Source of the DNA: Thiolapillus brandeum
GTDB taxonomy: Bacteria; Pseudomonadota; Gammaproteobacteria; Chromatiales; Chromatiaceae
Reading direction: 5' to 3'
Length of the DNA stretch: 6,626 bases
Assembly: GCA_011051425.1 (NCBI GenBank)
Contig: DRLF01000378.1
Coordinates: forward strand, 1-6,626
Shown here: positions 1-6,053 of the stretch, one piece after another
Numbering within the stretch: position 1 is the stretch's first letter
How the letters are laid out: each line of letters starts with the position of its first letter
Notes under the pieces: generated by a model
What the model saw: the letters and a program-made list of their open reading frames with translations, nothing else
Told to the model about the DNA's origin: nothing
Databases searched by the model: none
Position numbers and translations under genes: made by a program

Positions 1-2042
1 AGCGGGATGGGCAGGTGCTGAATATCATCGTGCAGGAACGTCCGGCCATTGCCCAGATCGATATCACCGGCAACAAGTCCATCAAGACCGAAGATCTGCA
101 GAAAGGTCTGGCGGACATTGGCCTGGCCGAAGGGCGCACCTTCAACCGCTCGGTGCTGGACAAGATCGAACAGGAACTGCGACGCCAGTTTTTCAACAGC
201 GGCAAGTACGGGGTGCAACTGCAAACCGAGGTCATTCCCCTGGAAAGAAATCGCGTCGCGGTAAAGATCAAGATCCAGGAAGGTGACACGGCGCGCATCC
301 GCGGTATCAATATCATCGGCAACAAGACTTTCAGTGATGAAGACCTGGAGGCTGGCTTTCAGTCCAAGATTGGTGGCTGGTTTGCCTGGTTCACCAAGGA
401 AGACCAGTATTCGCGGCAGAAGCTGGCGGGGGATCTCGAACTGCTCAAGTCTTTCTATCTCGACCGGGGTTATCTCAATTTCAGGGTGGATTCGACACAG
501 GTCACGATCAGCCCGGACAAGAAAGGCATTTTCATTACTATCAATGTCAGTGAAGGCGATATTTATACCATTGGCGATGTGAAGATCACCGGCAAGCTCA
601 TCGTCGATCCGGAAGAATATTTCCCGCTGATCCATCTGCGCCGGGGTGAACCCTTTTCACGACGCAAGGTCGTGGACAGCACAGACAGGATTACGGACAA
701 GCTTTCGGAAATGGGCTACGCGTTTGCCAACGTCAACCATATTCCGGAAATCGATGAAGAGAAAAAGACGGTGTCCATCACCTATTTCATGGATCCGGGA
801 AAACGGGTCTATGTGCGCCGTATCGATGTCAAGGGCAACACCCGGACCCGGGATCGTGTGGTGCGCCGGGAAATGCGGCAGATGGAAAACACCTGGATGT
901 CCAACAGCAAGCTGACTCTTTCCAGGGAACGTCTCCGCCGCCTGGGATTTTTCGAAGATGTCACCATTGAAACGCCTTCAGTCCCGGGATCTACAGACCT
1001 GACGGACGTGCTGGTGACGGTAAAGGAAAAACCCTCGGGCTCACTCGCCGGCGGACTGGGCTATTCCGGCAGTCAGGGCATCAGCTTCTCCGCGAGTATC
1101 ACCGAAGACAATTTTCTGGGCACAGGCAAGAAGGTCACACTCGCGGCCAATACCAGCAGCTACAACACCAAATATCAGCTGTCGTATTTCAATCCCTATG
1201 CGACGATCAACGGTGTCAGCCGGGGTTTCAATCTCAGCTACCAGAAGACGGATTACAACGAACTCAACATCTCCGACTACCTGACCGATACTTCCGAAGC
1301 TTCTGTGAACTATGGCGTGCCGCTCAGTGATTTCAACCGCTTGCGCATGAAATTTGCCATAGAGAACATCGATCTGACCCTGGGCAGTCTGCCTCCTCTG
1401 GAGATCATCGACTTCGTGAATCAGGAAGGCGACAACTACCTGAACTTCAAGCTCACGGGAAGCTGGAGTCATGATTCCCGTGACAGCGCCATTTTCCCCA
1501 CCGTCGGCACATCCCAGTCCTTTTCGACGGTAGTGACGATTCCAGGCAGCGATCTGCAGTTCTACAAGCTGTCCTACCGCTACCGCCAGTATGTGCCCCT
1601 GTACCGCCGTTTTGTGTTTTCAGGCAGAGCTATACTGGGCTATGGGGACAGCTACGGCAAGACCCACAAGTTGCCGTTTTTCGAGAACTATTTTGCCGGG
1701 GGTGAGAAATCTGTGCGGGGCTTCAAGAACAATACTCTGGGTCCCAGGGATTCCACCGGCGATCCTCTCGGCGGCAATATCAAGCTCGTGGGTGGGCTGG
1801 AACTGTATTCTCCGCCGCCGTTTGCACAGCTTGATTCCACGGTGCGTATGTCCGTATTCCTTGATGCGGGAAATGTATTCCAGGACCGGGTAGAATTGGA
1901 TGAAATCCGGTATTCTGTAGGGATAGGGGCGACTTGGTTGTCGCCGATGGGAGCGATGACGCTCAGTTATGGTGTTCCGCTGAACGATAAGAGTTATGAT
2001 GACGTGGAAAATTTCCAGTTTAGTTTTGGATCGGTTTTTTGA
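1..2042 (+). CDS. bamA: Outer membrane protein assembly factor BamA (Omp85), 5' partial
   Basis: BamA is the core outer-membrane subunit of the BAM complex; it folds and inserts beta-barrel proteins delivered by periplasmic chaperones. The reading frame (codons from base 3) is open to the window edge. By comparison with E. coli BamA about 80 residues are missing: the signal peptide and most of POTRA1. The GTG at 15 is therefore an internal Val, not the start. Numbered from that codon, POTRA2 begins near residue 13 (ITGNKSI), POTRA3 near 93 (INIIGNKTF), POTRA4 near 181 and POTRA5 near 265 (YVRRIDVKGN); the 16-strand barrel starts near 342. The conserved VRGF motif of loop 6 is at 567-570. The protein ends in Phe (FQFSFGSVF), the usual C-terminal beta-signal of an outer-membrane barrel. 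Loop 6 is much shorter than in E. coli and the visible protein has no cysteine. Identification is secure. Confidence 0.97.
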   Translation, partial: RDGQVLNIIVQERPAIAQIDITGNKSIKTEDLQKGLADIGLAEGRTFNRSVLDKIEQELRRQFFNSGKYGVQLQTEVIPLERNRVAVKIKIQEGDTARIRGINIIGNKTFSDEDLEAGFQSKIGGWFAWFTKEDQYSRQKLAGDLELLKSFYLDRGYLNFRVDSTQVTISPDKKGIFITINVSEGDIYTIGDVKITGKLIVDPEEYFPLIHLRRGEPFSRRKVVDSTDRITDKLSEMGYAFANVNHIPEIDEEKKTVSITYFMDPGKRVYVRRIDVKGNTRTRDRVVRREMRQMENTWMSNSKLTLSRERLRRLGFFEDVTIETPSVPGSTDLTDVLVTVKEKPSGSLAGGLGYSGSQGISFSASITEDNFLGTGKKVTLAANTSSYNTKYQLSYFNPYATINGVSRGFNLSYQKTDYNELNISDYLTDTSEASVNYGVPLSDFNRLRMKFAIENIDLTLGSLPPLEIIDFVNQEGDNYLNFKLTGSWSHDSRDSAIFPTVGTSQSFSTVVTIPGSDLQFYKLSYRYRQYVPLYRRFVFSGRAILGYGDSYGKTHKLPFFENYFAGGEKSVRGFKNNTLGPRDSTGDPLGGNIKLVGGLELYSPPPFAQLDSTVRMSVFLDAGNVFQDRVELDEIRYSVGIGATWLSPMGAMTLSYGVPLNDKSYDDVENFQFSFGSVF

Positions 2043-2046
2043 GGAG
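2041..2046 (+). promoter_or_regulatory. Ribosome binding site of skp/ompH
   Basis: GAGGAG overlaps the bamA stop codon (TGAGGAG) and lies 8 nt before the GTG at 2055. This spacing favours the GTG over the adjacent in-frame TTG at 2058, which would be 11 nt away. Confidence 0.7.
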
Positions 2047-2054
2047 AGTAGAAC

Positions 2055-2558
2055 GTGTTGAAAAAAATAACCCTGTTTGGCCTGATGGCGCTGTTTCTTT
2101 TATCCCTGAGCGGCGCAGCCGTTTCTGCAACCAAGATCGCCTATGTCGAAGTTGGCAAAGTGCTGCAGGAATCTCCACAGGTAAAAGCGGTCAAGGAGAA
2201 AATCCGCAAGGAATTTTCCAAGCGTGATGACCAGTTGGTATCCGAGCAGAAAAAGCTCAAGAAGCTGAAAGAGAAACTGAAGCGTGACGGTTCCATCATG
2301 AGCGACGCGGAAGTCAAACGGCTGGAGCGCGATATCATCGCCCGCACCCGCAAACTGAAGAATGCCCAGAGCGAATTTCAGGAAGATCTGGCCCTGCGCC
2401 AGAACGAGGAACTGAGCAAGCTGCGCAAGGTCATTGCCGAAGTGATTGTCAAGGTCGCCAAGCGCGGGGGCTACGATCTGGTACTGGAAAGTGGTGTTGT
2501 ATGGGCCAACGACAAAGTCAATATCACCAAGCAAGTACTCAAAGAACTCAAGAAATAG
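2055..2558 (+). CDS. skp: Periplasmic chaperone Skp (OmpH family)
   Basis: Skp is a trimeric periplasmic holdase that keeps unfolded outer-membrane proteins soluble on the way to BAM. The product is 167 aa (E. coli Skp is 161). It begins with a clear Sec signal peptide: basic MLKK, a hydrophobic core at about residues 5-20, and a probable signal peptidase I site after AVSA (residue 25), leaving a mature protein starting TKIAYVEV. Residues about 42-125 are highly charged, Lys/Glu/Arg-rich and heptad-like. They form the two-helix coiled-coil arm, with the probable turn at about 77-85 (KRDGSIMSD). The C-terminal segment (GGYDLVLESGVVWAN, then NITKQVLKEL) matches the OmpH body-domain ending. The start is GTG with a good ribosome site 8 nt upstream; an adjacent TTG would give nearly the same protein. 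It sits 12 nt after bamA, the usual Skp context. Confidence 0.95.
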   Translation: MLKKITLFGLMALFLLSLSGAAVSATKIAYVEVGKVLQESPQVKAVKEKIRKEFSKRDDQLVSEQKKLKKLKEKLKRDGSIMSDAEVKRLERDIIARTRKLKNAQSEFQEDLALRQNEELSKLRKVIAEVIVKVAKRGGYDLVLESGVVWANDKVNITKQVLKELKK

Positions 2559-2575
2559 CAGGCAGCATCTGAACC

Positions 2576-3628
2576 ATGTCCGCCCAATTCACGCTTGCAG
2601 AACTGGCAGAGTGTTGCGGAGCGGACCTGCAGGGTGATGGCAACTGCCGTATCCAGGGTGTCGAAACCCTGGACAATGCGGCAGAAGGGCAGATCAGCTT
2701 TTTCAACAATCCCAGGTATCGCAGGTTTCTTCAGGACACACGCGCTTCGGCGGTGATTTTACGGCCCTCGGATGCCAGGGACTGTCCCACCAACGCGCTG
2801 TTGACAGACAACCCCTATCTGGCCTGGGCCAGGGTGACCCGCTGCTTTGCGCCGGTCCTGGAGCTGGGAAAAGGGATACATGATGCTGCCGAGGTGGACG
2901 AGGAAGCCAGCATCCATCCCGATGCCGTAGTCGCCGCAGGCGCTGTCATCGGCGCCGGCAGCCGTATCGAAGCCAATGCCTATGTAGGTCCGAACTGCGT
3001 GCTGGGCCGCGATGTGCTGCTCGGAGAGGGCTCCCGTCTGCTGGCCTCTGTTGTCCTGATGGACGGCGTGCGCATCGGGCGGGAATGTCTTATTCACCCG
3101 GGCGCCGTGATCGGCGCTGACGGTTTTGGTTTGGCCAGTGATCAGGGGCGTTGGGAAAAAGTGGCACAACTCGGCAGCGTCACCCTGGGTGACCATGTGG
3201 AGGTGGGCGCCAATACCACGATCGATCGCGGTGCCATTCACGATACCGTGATTCATGACGGTGTGAAGCTGGACAACCAGATTCAGGTGGCCCACAACGT
3301 GGAAATTGGCGAGAATACCGCCATTGCCGCCTGTACCGGGATCTCCGGCTCCACGCGCATCGGCGCCGGCTGTACCCTGGCCGGTGGGGTCGGTGTGGTT
3401 GGCCATATCGAGCTGGCCGACGGTGTGCATGTATCCGGAGCCAGTGTGGTCAGCCGCTCGCTGCGGGAACCCGGCGTATATACCGGGGGTATTCTGGCCA
3501 TGCCTCACAAGATCTGGCAGAAGAATATCGCCAGAATCAAGCAGCTGGACAGTATGGCGCGCCGCCTGAAGGAACTGGAGAAAGCCCTGTCCCGGCTGGA
3601 AGCGCAACCCGATGACAATGAAAAATAA
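2576..3628 (+). CDS. lpxD: UDP-3-O-(3-hydroxyacyl)glucosamine N-acyltransferase LpxD
   Basis: LpxD catalyses the third step of lipid A synthesis in the cytoplasm, moving an (R)-3-hydroxyacyl chain from ACP to the 2-amino group of UDP-3-O-acyl-glucosamine. The protein is 350 aa (E. coli 341). Residues 1-100 are the N-terminal uridine-binding domain; F42, N45 and Y48 in SFFNNPRY fit the residues that hold the uracil in known structures. Residues about 105-298 are a left-handed beta-helix of hexapeptide repeats, with the GADGFG motif at 180-185 and the catalytic base His240 in QVAHN (E. coli H239). Residues about 317-343 form the C-terminal helix/coiled coil. The ATG lies 17 nt after skp; the upstream Shine-Dalgarno match is weak (AGG at 2560-2562, 13 nt away). 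Val291 aligns with the E. coli acyl-ruler residue Met290, so N-linked chain length may differ from C14. Codons 24-36 contain a long stem-loop. Confidence 0.97.
   Translation: MSAQFTLAELAECCGADLQGDGNCRIQGVETLDNAAEGQISFFNNPRYRRFLQDTRASAVILRPSDARDCPTNALLTDNPYLAWARVTRCFAPVLELGKGIHDAAEVDEEASIHPDAVVAAGAVIGAGSRIEANAYVGPNCVLGRDVLLGEGSRLLASVVLMDGVRIGRECLIHPGAVIGADGFGLASDQGRWEKVAQLGSVTLGDHVEVGANTTIDRGAIHDTVIHDGVKLDNQIQVAHNVEIGENTAIAACTGISGSTRIGAGCTLAGGVGVVGHIELADGVHVSGASVVSRSLREPGVYTGGILAMPHKIWQKNIARIKQLDSMARRLKELEKALSRLEAQPDDNEK
2644..2684 (+). other. Predicted RNA stem-loop inside early lpxD
   Basis: Two nested perfect arm pairs are visible. CTGCCG (2644-2649) pairs with CGGCAG (2679-2684), and TCCAGGGT (2652-2659) pairs with ACCCTGGA (2666-2673). 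They are separated by a 2-by-5 nt internal loop and closed by a 6-nt loop (GTCGAA). The pairing totals 14 base pairs within 41 nt, starting 68 nt after the lpxD ATG. There is no U-tract, so it is not an intrinsic terminator. Whether it does anything is unknown. Confidence 0.5.
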
Positions 3629-3660
3629 GCCGGAACACCGACGGGCGCAGCACTGATCCC

Positions 3661-3673
3661 GCGGTCAAACCGC
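3661..3673 (+). other. Small hairpin in the lpxD-fabZ gap
   Basis: GCGGT-CAA-ACCGC is a perfect 5-bp stem with a 3-nt loop in the 69-nt gap between lpxD and fabZ. It lies about 13 nt before the fabZ ribosome site. No T-run follows, so it does not look like a terminator; it might protect or pause the transcript, or be chance. Apart from this hairpin and the fabZ ribosome site I see nothing in the gap. Confidence 0.3.
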
Positions 3674-3687
3674 TGGCAACACAATCT

Positions 3688-3691
3688 GGAG
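3688..3691 (+). promoter_or_regulatory. Ribosome binding site of fabZ
   Basis: GGAG (within CTGGAGA) lies 6 nt before the TTG at 3698 but 15 nt before the in-frame ATG at 3707. The spacing favours the TTG start, although ATG is the better codon and gives an N-terminus more like other FabZ proteins. Confidence 0.55.
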
Positions 3692-3697
3692 ATTCCT

Positions 3698-4135
3698 TTG
3701 GAAACCATGGACATCAGCCGTATTTTGGACCGTCTTCCACACCGTTATCCTTTCCTGCTGGTGGATCGGGTGCTGGAGTGTCAGCCCGGTGAGCGCCTGC
3801 TGGCGCTGAAAAACGTGAGCATTAACGAACCTTTCTTTCAGGGACATTTTCCCGGAAAACCGGTGATGCCGGGGGTGCTGATCGTTGAGGCGCTGGCGCA
3901 GGCCACCTGTCTTCTTGCCATGGAGACCGAAGCTTCCGAAGACAGTCTCATTTATCTTCTGGCCGGCGTGGACAAGGCCCGCTTCAAGCGGCAGGTGCTG
4001 CCGGGTGACCAGTTGCATCTGGAAGCAACCCTGGTCAAATGCCGGCGCGGTATCTGGGTATTCAGCACGGAAGCCAAGGTGGAAGGGAAACTGGTTGCCA
4101 GTGCCGAGATCATGTGTACAGCGAGGGAACTTTGA
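3698..4135 (+). CDS. fabZ: 3-hydroxyacyl-ACP dehydratase FabZ
   Basis: FabZ dehydrates (R)-3-hydroxyacyl-ACP to trans-2-enoyl-ACP in the fatty-acid elongation cycle in the cytoplasm. It competes with LpxA and LpxD for the same hydroxyacyl-ACP pool. The product is 145 aa from the TTG at 3698, or 142 aa from the ATG at 3707 (E. coli 151). The hot-dog fold hallmarks are all present: [13 protein letters not shown] at residues 13-25, the conserved [17 protein letters not shown] segment with catalytic His50 at 43-59, and catalytic Glu64 in EALAQA (numbered from the TTG). [13 protein letters not shown] (93-105) is also typical. The start is ambiguous: the Shine-Dalgarno spacing supports the TTG, codon quality supports the ATG. 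The stop overlaps the lpxA start as TTGA, implying coupled translation. Confidence 0.96.
   Translation: METMDISRILDRLPHRYPFLLVDRVLECQPGERLLALKNVSINEPFFQGHFPGKPVMPGVLIVEALAQATCLLAMETEASEDSLIYLLAGVDKARFKRQVLPGDQLHLEATLVKCRRGIWVFSTEAKVEGKLVASAEIMCTAREL
4123..4127 (+). promoter_or_regulatory. Ribosome binding site of lpxA inside the fabZ 3' end
   Basis: GAGGG lies within the last codons of fabZ, 4 nt before the TTG at 4132. It supports initiation at this TTG rather than at the upstream in-frame GTG at 4114. Confidence 0.6.
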
Positions 4136-4902
4136 TCCATCCTTCCGCCCTTGTCGACGAGGATGCCCGAATTGGCGAAGGTGTCCGTATCGGTCCGTTC
4201 AGCATCATCGGTCCTGGTGTGGAAATCGGGGATGGCTGCGATATTGCCTCCCATGTGGTGATCAGCCGCAACACCCGTCTGGGAAAGAACAACAGGGTGT
4301 ATCAGTACGCTTCTGTTGGCGAAGACCCCCAGGACAAGAAATACGCGGGAGAAGAGACCTGGCTGGAAATCGGCGATGACAATGTCATCCGGGAATTTGC
4401 CACCATCAACCGGGGCACGGCCCAAGACAAGGGCGCTACCCGCATCGGCAATGACAATCTGCTCATGGCATACACCCATGTTGCCCATGACTGTGTACTG
4501 GGTGACCATACCATACTGGCAAATGCCGCATCCCTGGGTGGACATGTACAGATACAGGACTGGGCCATCCTCGGTGGTTTTTCCATGGTGCATCAGTTCA
4601 CGCGCATCGGAGCGCACAGCTTCGCTGCCATGGGCAGCGCCATCGGCAAGGATGTGCCACCTTTTGTCATGGTATCCGGCAGCCCTGCGGAGCCCCGCGG
4701 CATCAATGCCGAGGGCCTCAAACGGCGGGGATTCGATGCGACCGCCATCAAGTTGCTCAAGGATGCCTATCGCATTCTGTACCGTTCCGGCATCCGTCTG
4801 GAAGAGGCTCAGCAAAAGATCGAGGCGCTTTGCGCCGGACAGTCCCGCCTGGGCATTCTGCCTGAATTTCTGCGCAACCCCGCCCGCAGCATCATCCGTT
4901 AA
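4132..4902 (+). CDS. lpxA: Acyl-ACP--UDP-N-acetylglucosamine O-acyltransferase LpxA
   Basis: LpxA catalyses the first step of lipid A synthesis, transferring an (R)-3-hydroxyacyl chain from ACP to the 3-OH of UDP-GlcNAc in the cytoplasm. The TTG start gives 256 aa beginning [10 protein letters not shown], which aligns with E. coli LpxA (262 aa). The frame stays open upstream to a possible start at 4039, but those residues (GIQHGSQGG and so on) are fabZ out of frame and resemble no LpxA. Residues 2-185 are hexapeptide repeats forming the left-handed beta-helix. His119 in THVAHD is the catalytic base (E. coli H125), and His138 and the HQF motif at 154-156 match E. coli H144 and H160. The C-terminal helical domain begins near 187, with GLKRRGF at 195-201. 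Met167 aligns without gaps with E. coli Gly173, the acyl-chain ruler, which predicts a shorter (C10) acyl donor. The TTGA overlap with fabZ suggests translational coupling. Confidence 0.96.
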   Translation: MIHPSALVDEDARIGEGVRIGPFSIIGPGVEIGDGCDIASHVVISRNTRLGKNNRVYQYASVGEDPQDKKYAGEETWLEIGDDNVIREFATINRGTAQDKGATRIGNDNLLMAYTHVAHDCVLGDHTILANAASLGGHVQIQDWAILGGFSMVHQFTRIGAHSFAAMGSAIGKDVPPFVMVSGSPAEPRGINAEGLKRRGFDATAIKLLKDAYRILYRSGIRLEEAQQKIEALCAGQSRLGILPEFLRNPARSIIR

Positions 4903-6053
4903 TGCGCATTGGCATCGTTGCAGCTGAGCCTTCCGGAGATCAGCTTGCCGCCGGTCTGATGCGTGAGCTGCAAAAGCAGCATCCCCAGGTGATTTTCGAA
5001 GGTATCGGCGGTCCGCAGATGACAGCACTGGGTTTGCAGGGCTGGTTTCCCATGGAACGGTTGTCTGTGATGGGGCTGGTAGAGGTGCTGGGACGCCTTC
5101 CCGAACTGCTGAAGATACGCAAGACACTGATTCGGCGCTGGAAGCGGCAGCCGCCTGATCTTTTCATTGGCGTGGATGCGCCAGATTTCAATCTGAAGCT
5201 CGAAACCGCGCTCAAGACAGGTGGTGTTCCCACGGTTCACTATGTCAGTCCCACCGTCTGGGCATGGCGGCAGAAGCGGATACACAAGATCCGCGCTGCC
5301 GCAGATCTTGTGCTGAGTATCTTTCCCTTCGAGCAGGACTTCCTGGCAAGACACGGGGTCCCCTGCACCTATGTGGGGCATCCACTGGCACATCGTTATC
5401 CTCTGCAGCCGGACAAAAAGACTGCCCGCGAGCAGCTGGGTCTTTCACCGGATGTTCCTGTCCTGGCGCTGCTTCCCGGCAGCCGGGGAGGGGAGGTTCA
5501 GCGGCTTGCTCGGCCCTTCCTGCAGACGGCTGCGGCCTGTGCCCGCCGGCTCGATGGGCTGAAAGTGGTTTCCCCCCTGGCTACCGACAGGACCGAAGCT
5601 GCCTTCCGGCAGGCCTGTGAGGAATTCACACCGGAGCTGGACATCATGCTTACGCGCAACAATACCGCCCAGGTACTCACGGCGGCGGATGTGGTGCTGG
5701 TGGCTTCGGGAACGGCAACTTTCGAAGCCTTGCTCTGCAAACGGCCCATGGTCGTGGGCTACAAGGTGAATCCGCTGACCTACCGCATCATCATGGGGCT
5801 GGGCATGCTCAGGATCGAGCATGTGGCCATGGCCAATCTGCTCAGCGAAGCACCCCTGGCGCCTGAATTCATCCAGCAGGCCTGTGAACCCGAAAAACTG
5901 CTGCCAGCTGTCCTGAATTTTTTCGGTGACGCTCCACTCGTGCAGGGAATTGTCAGGGAATACACCCGGACACATGAATCCCTGATCATGGAAACCGACA
6001 CGCTGGCGGCAGGGGCTGTCCTGAATCTCTGGCGGGAAAGAAGCAATGACTGA
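4902..6053 (+). CDS. lpxB: Lipid-A-disaccharide synthase LpxB
   Basis: LpxB is an inverting glycosyltransferase (family GT19), peripheral to the inner membrane. It joins UDP-2,3-diacylglucosamine and lipid X into the beta-1,6-linked lipid A disaccharide, releasing UDP. The protein is 383 aa, like E. coli LpxB (382). Conserved blocks in order are AAEPSGD (7-13), [11 protein letters not shown] (56-66), VDAPDFN (91-97, with Asp92 matching the essential E. coli Asp98), [14 protein letters not shown] (113-126), LPGSRGGEV (191-199, Arg195 matching E. coli Arg201), [11 protein letters not shown] (268-278) and PMVVGY (282-287). The ATG shares one base with the lpxA TAA stop (TAATG), and the 3' end overlaps rnhB by 8 nt, so all three are probably translated from one message. 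A 12-bp stem-loop lies within codons 128-137. Confidence 0.97.
   Translation: MRIGIVAAEPSGDQLAAGLMRELQKQHPQVIFEGIGGPQMTALGLQGWFPMERLSVMGLVEVLGRLPELLKIRKTLIRRWKRQPPDLFIGVDAPDFNLKLETALKTGGVPTVHYVSPTVWAWRQKRIHKIRAAADLVLSIFPFEQDFLARHGVPCTYVGHPLAHRYPLQPDKKTAREQLGLSPDVPVLALLPGSRGGEVQRLARPFLQTAAACARRLDGLKVVSPLATDRTEAAFRQACEEFTPELDIMLTRNNTAQVLTAADVVLVASGTATFEALLCKRPMVVGYKVNPLTYRIIMGLGMLRIEHVAMANLLSEAPLAPEFIQQACEPEKLLPAVLNFFGDAPLVQGIVREYTRTHESLIMETDTLAAGAVLNLWRERSND
5283..5312 (+). other. Predicted RNA stem-loop inside lpxB
   Basis: CACAAGATC (5283-5291) and GATCTTGTG (5304-5312) are perfect 9-nt inverted arms. Inside them GCG (5293-5295) pairs with CGC (5300-5302) across a single C/A mismatch, closing on a 4-nt loop. 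The whole 30-nt element has 12 base pairs. No U-tract follows. It falls on codons for [10 protein letters not shown], a stretch only moderately conserved in LpxB, so its function, if any, is unknown. Confidence 0.5.

Noticed and set aside
1995..2000. TATGAT as a possible -10 box of an internal promoter for skp
   Set aside because: The -35 window 16-17 nt upstream (about 1972-1978) has no TTGACA-like sequence, and there is no extended -10 TG.
3179..3193. GTCACC-CTG-GGTGAC, a 6-bp hairpin in lpxD
   Set aside because: It is short and sits in repeated Gly/Val/Asp-rich hexapeptide coding, where such inverted matches arise easily.
2759..3607. A 282-codon minus-strand open frame opposite lpxD
   Set aside because: It is the shadow of the hexapeptide-repeat coding of lpxD; it is rich in Gly, His and Ala with no recognisable domain.
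4090..4102. ACTGG-TTG-CCAGT, a 5-bp hairpin in fabZ about 30 nt before the lpxA start
   Set aside because: Five base pairs are expected by chance in a window this size and the hairpin does not cover the lpxA ribosome site.
4039..4131. An upstream extension of lpxA to a start at 4039
   Set aside because: The extra 31 residues come from fabZ read in another frame and match nothing in LpxA; the TTG at 4132 has a good ribosome site and gives the family-normal N-terminus.
4126..4132. GGAACTT, an exact match to the sigma-E -35 core, at the fabZ-lpxA junction
   Set aside because: No sigma-E-like -10 (GTCTAA or TCAAA type) occurs at the normal 15-17 nt spacing; the nearest partial match, GTCGAC, is 20 nt away. 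The bases are explained by the lpxA ribosome site and start codon.
3952..5127. A 391-codon open frame on the minus strand across fabZ, lpxA and lpxB
   Set aside because: It lies fully opposite three well-supported genes, its translation resembles no family I know, and GC-rich coding strands commonly leave long open antisense frames.
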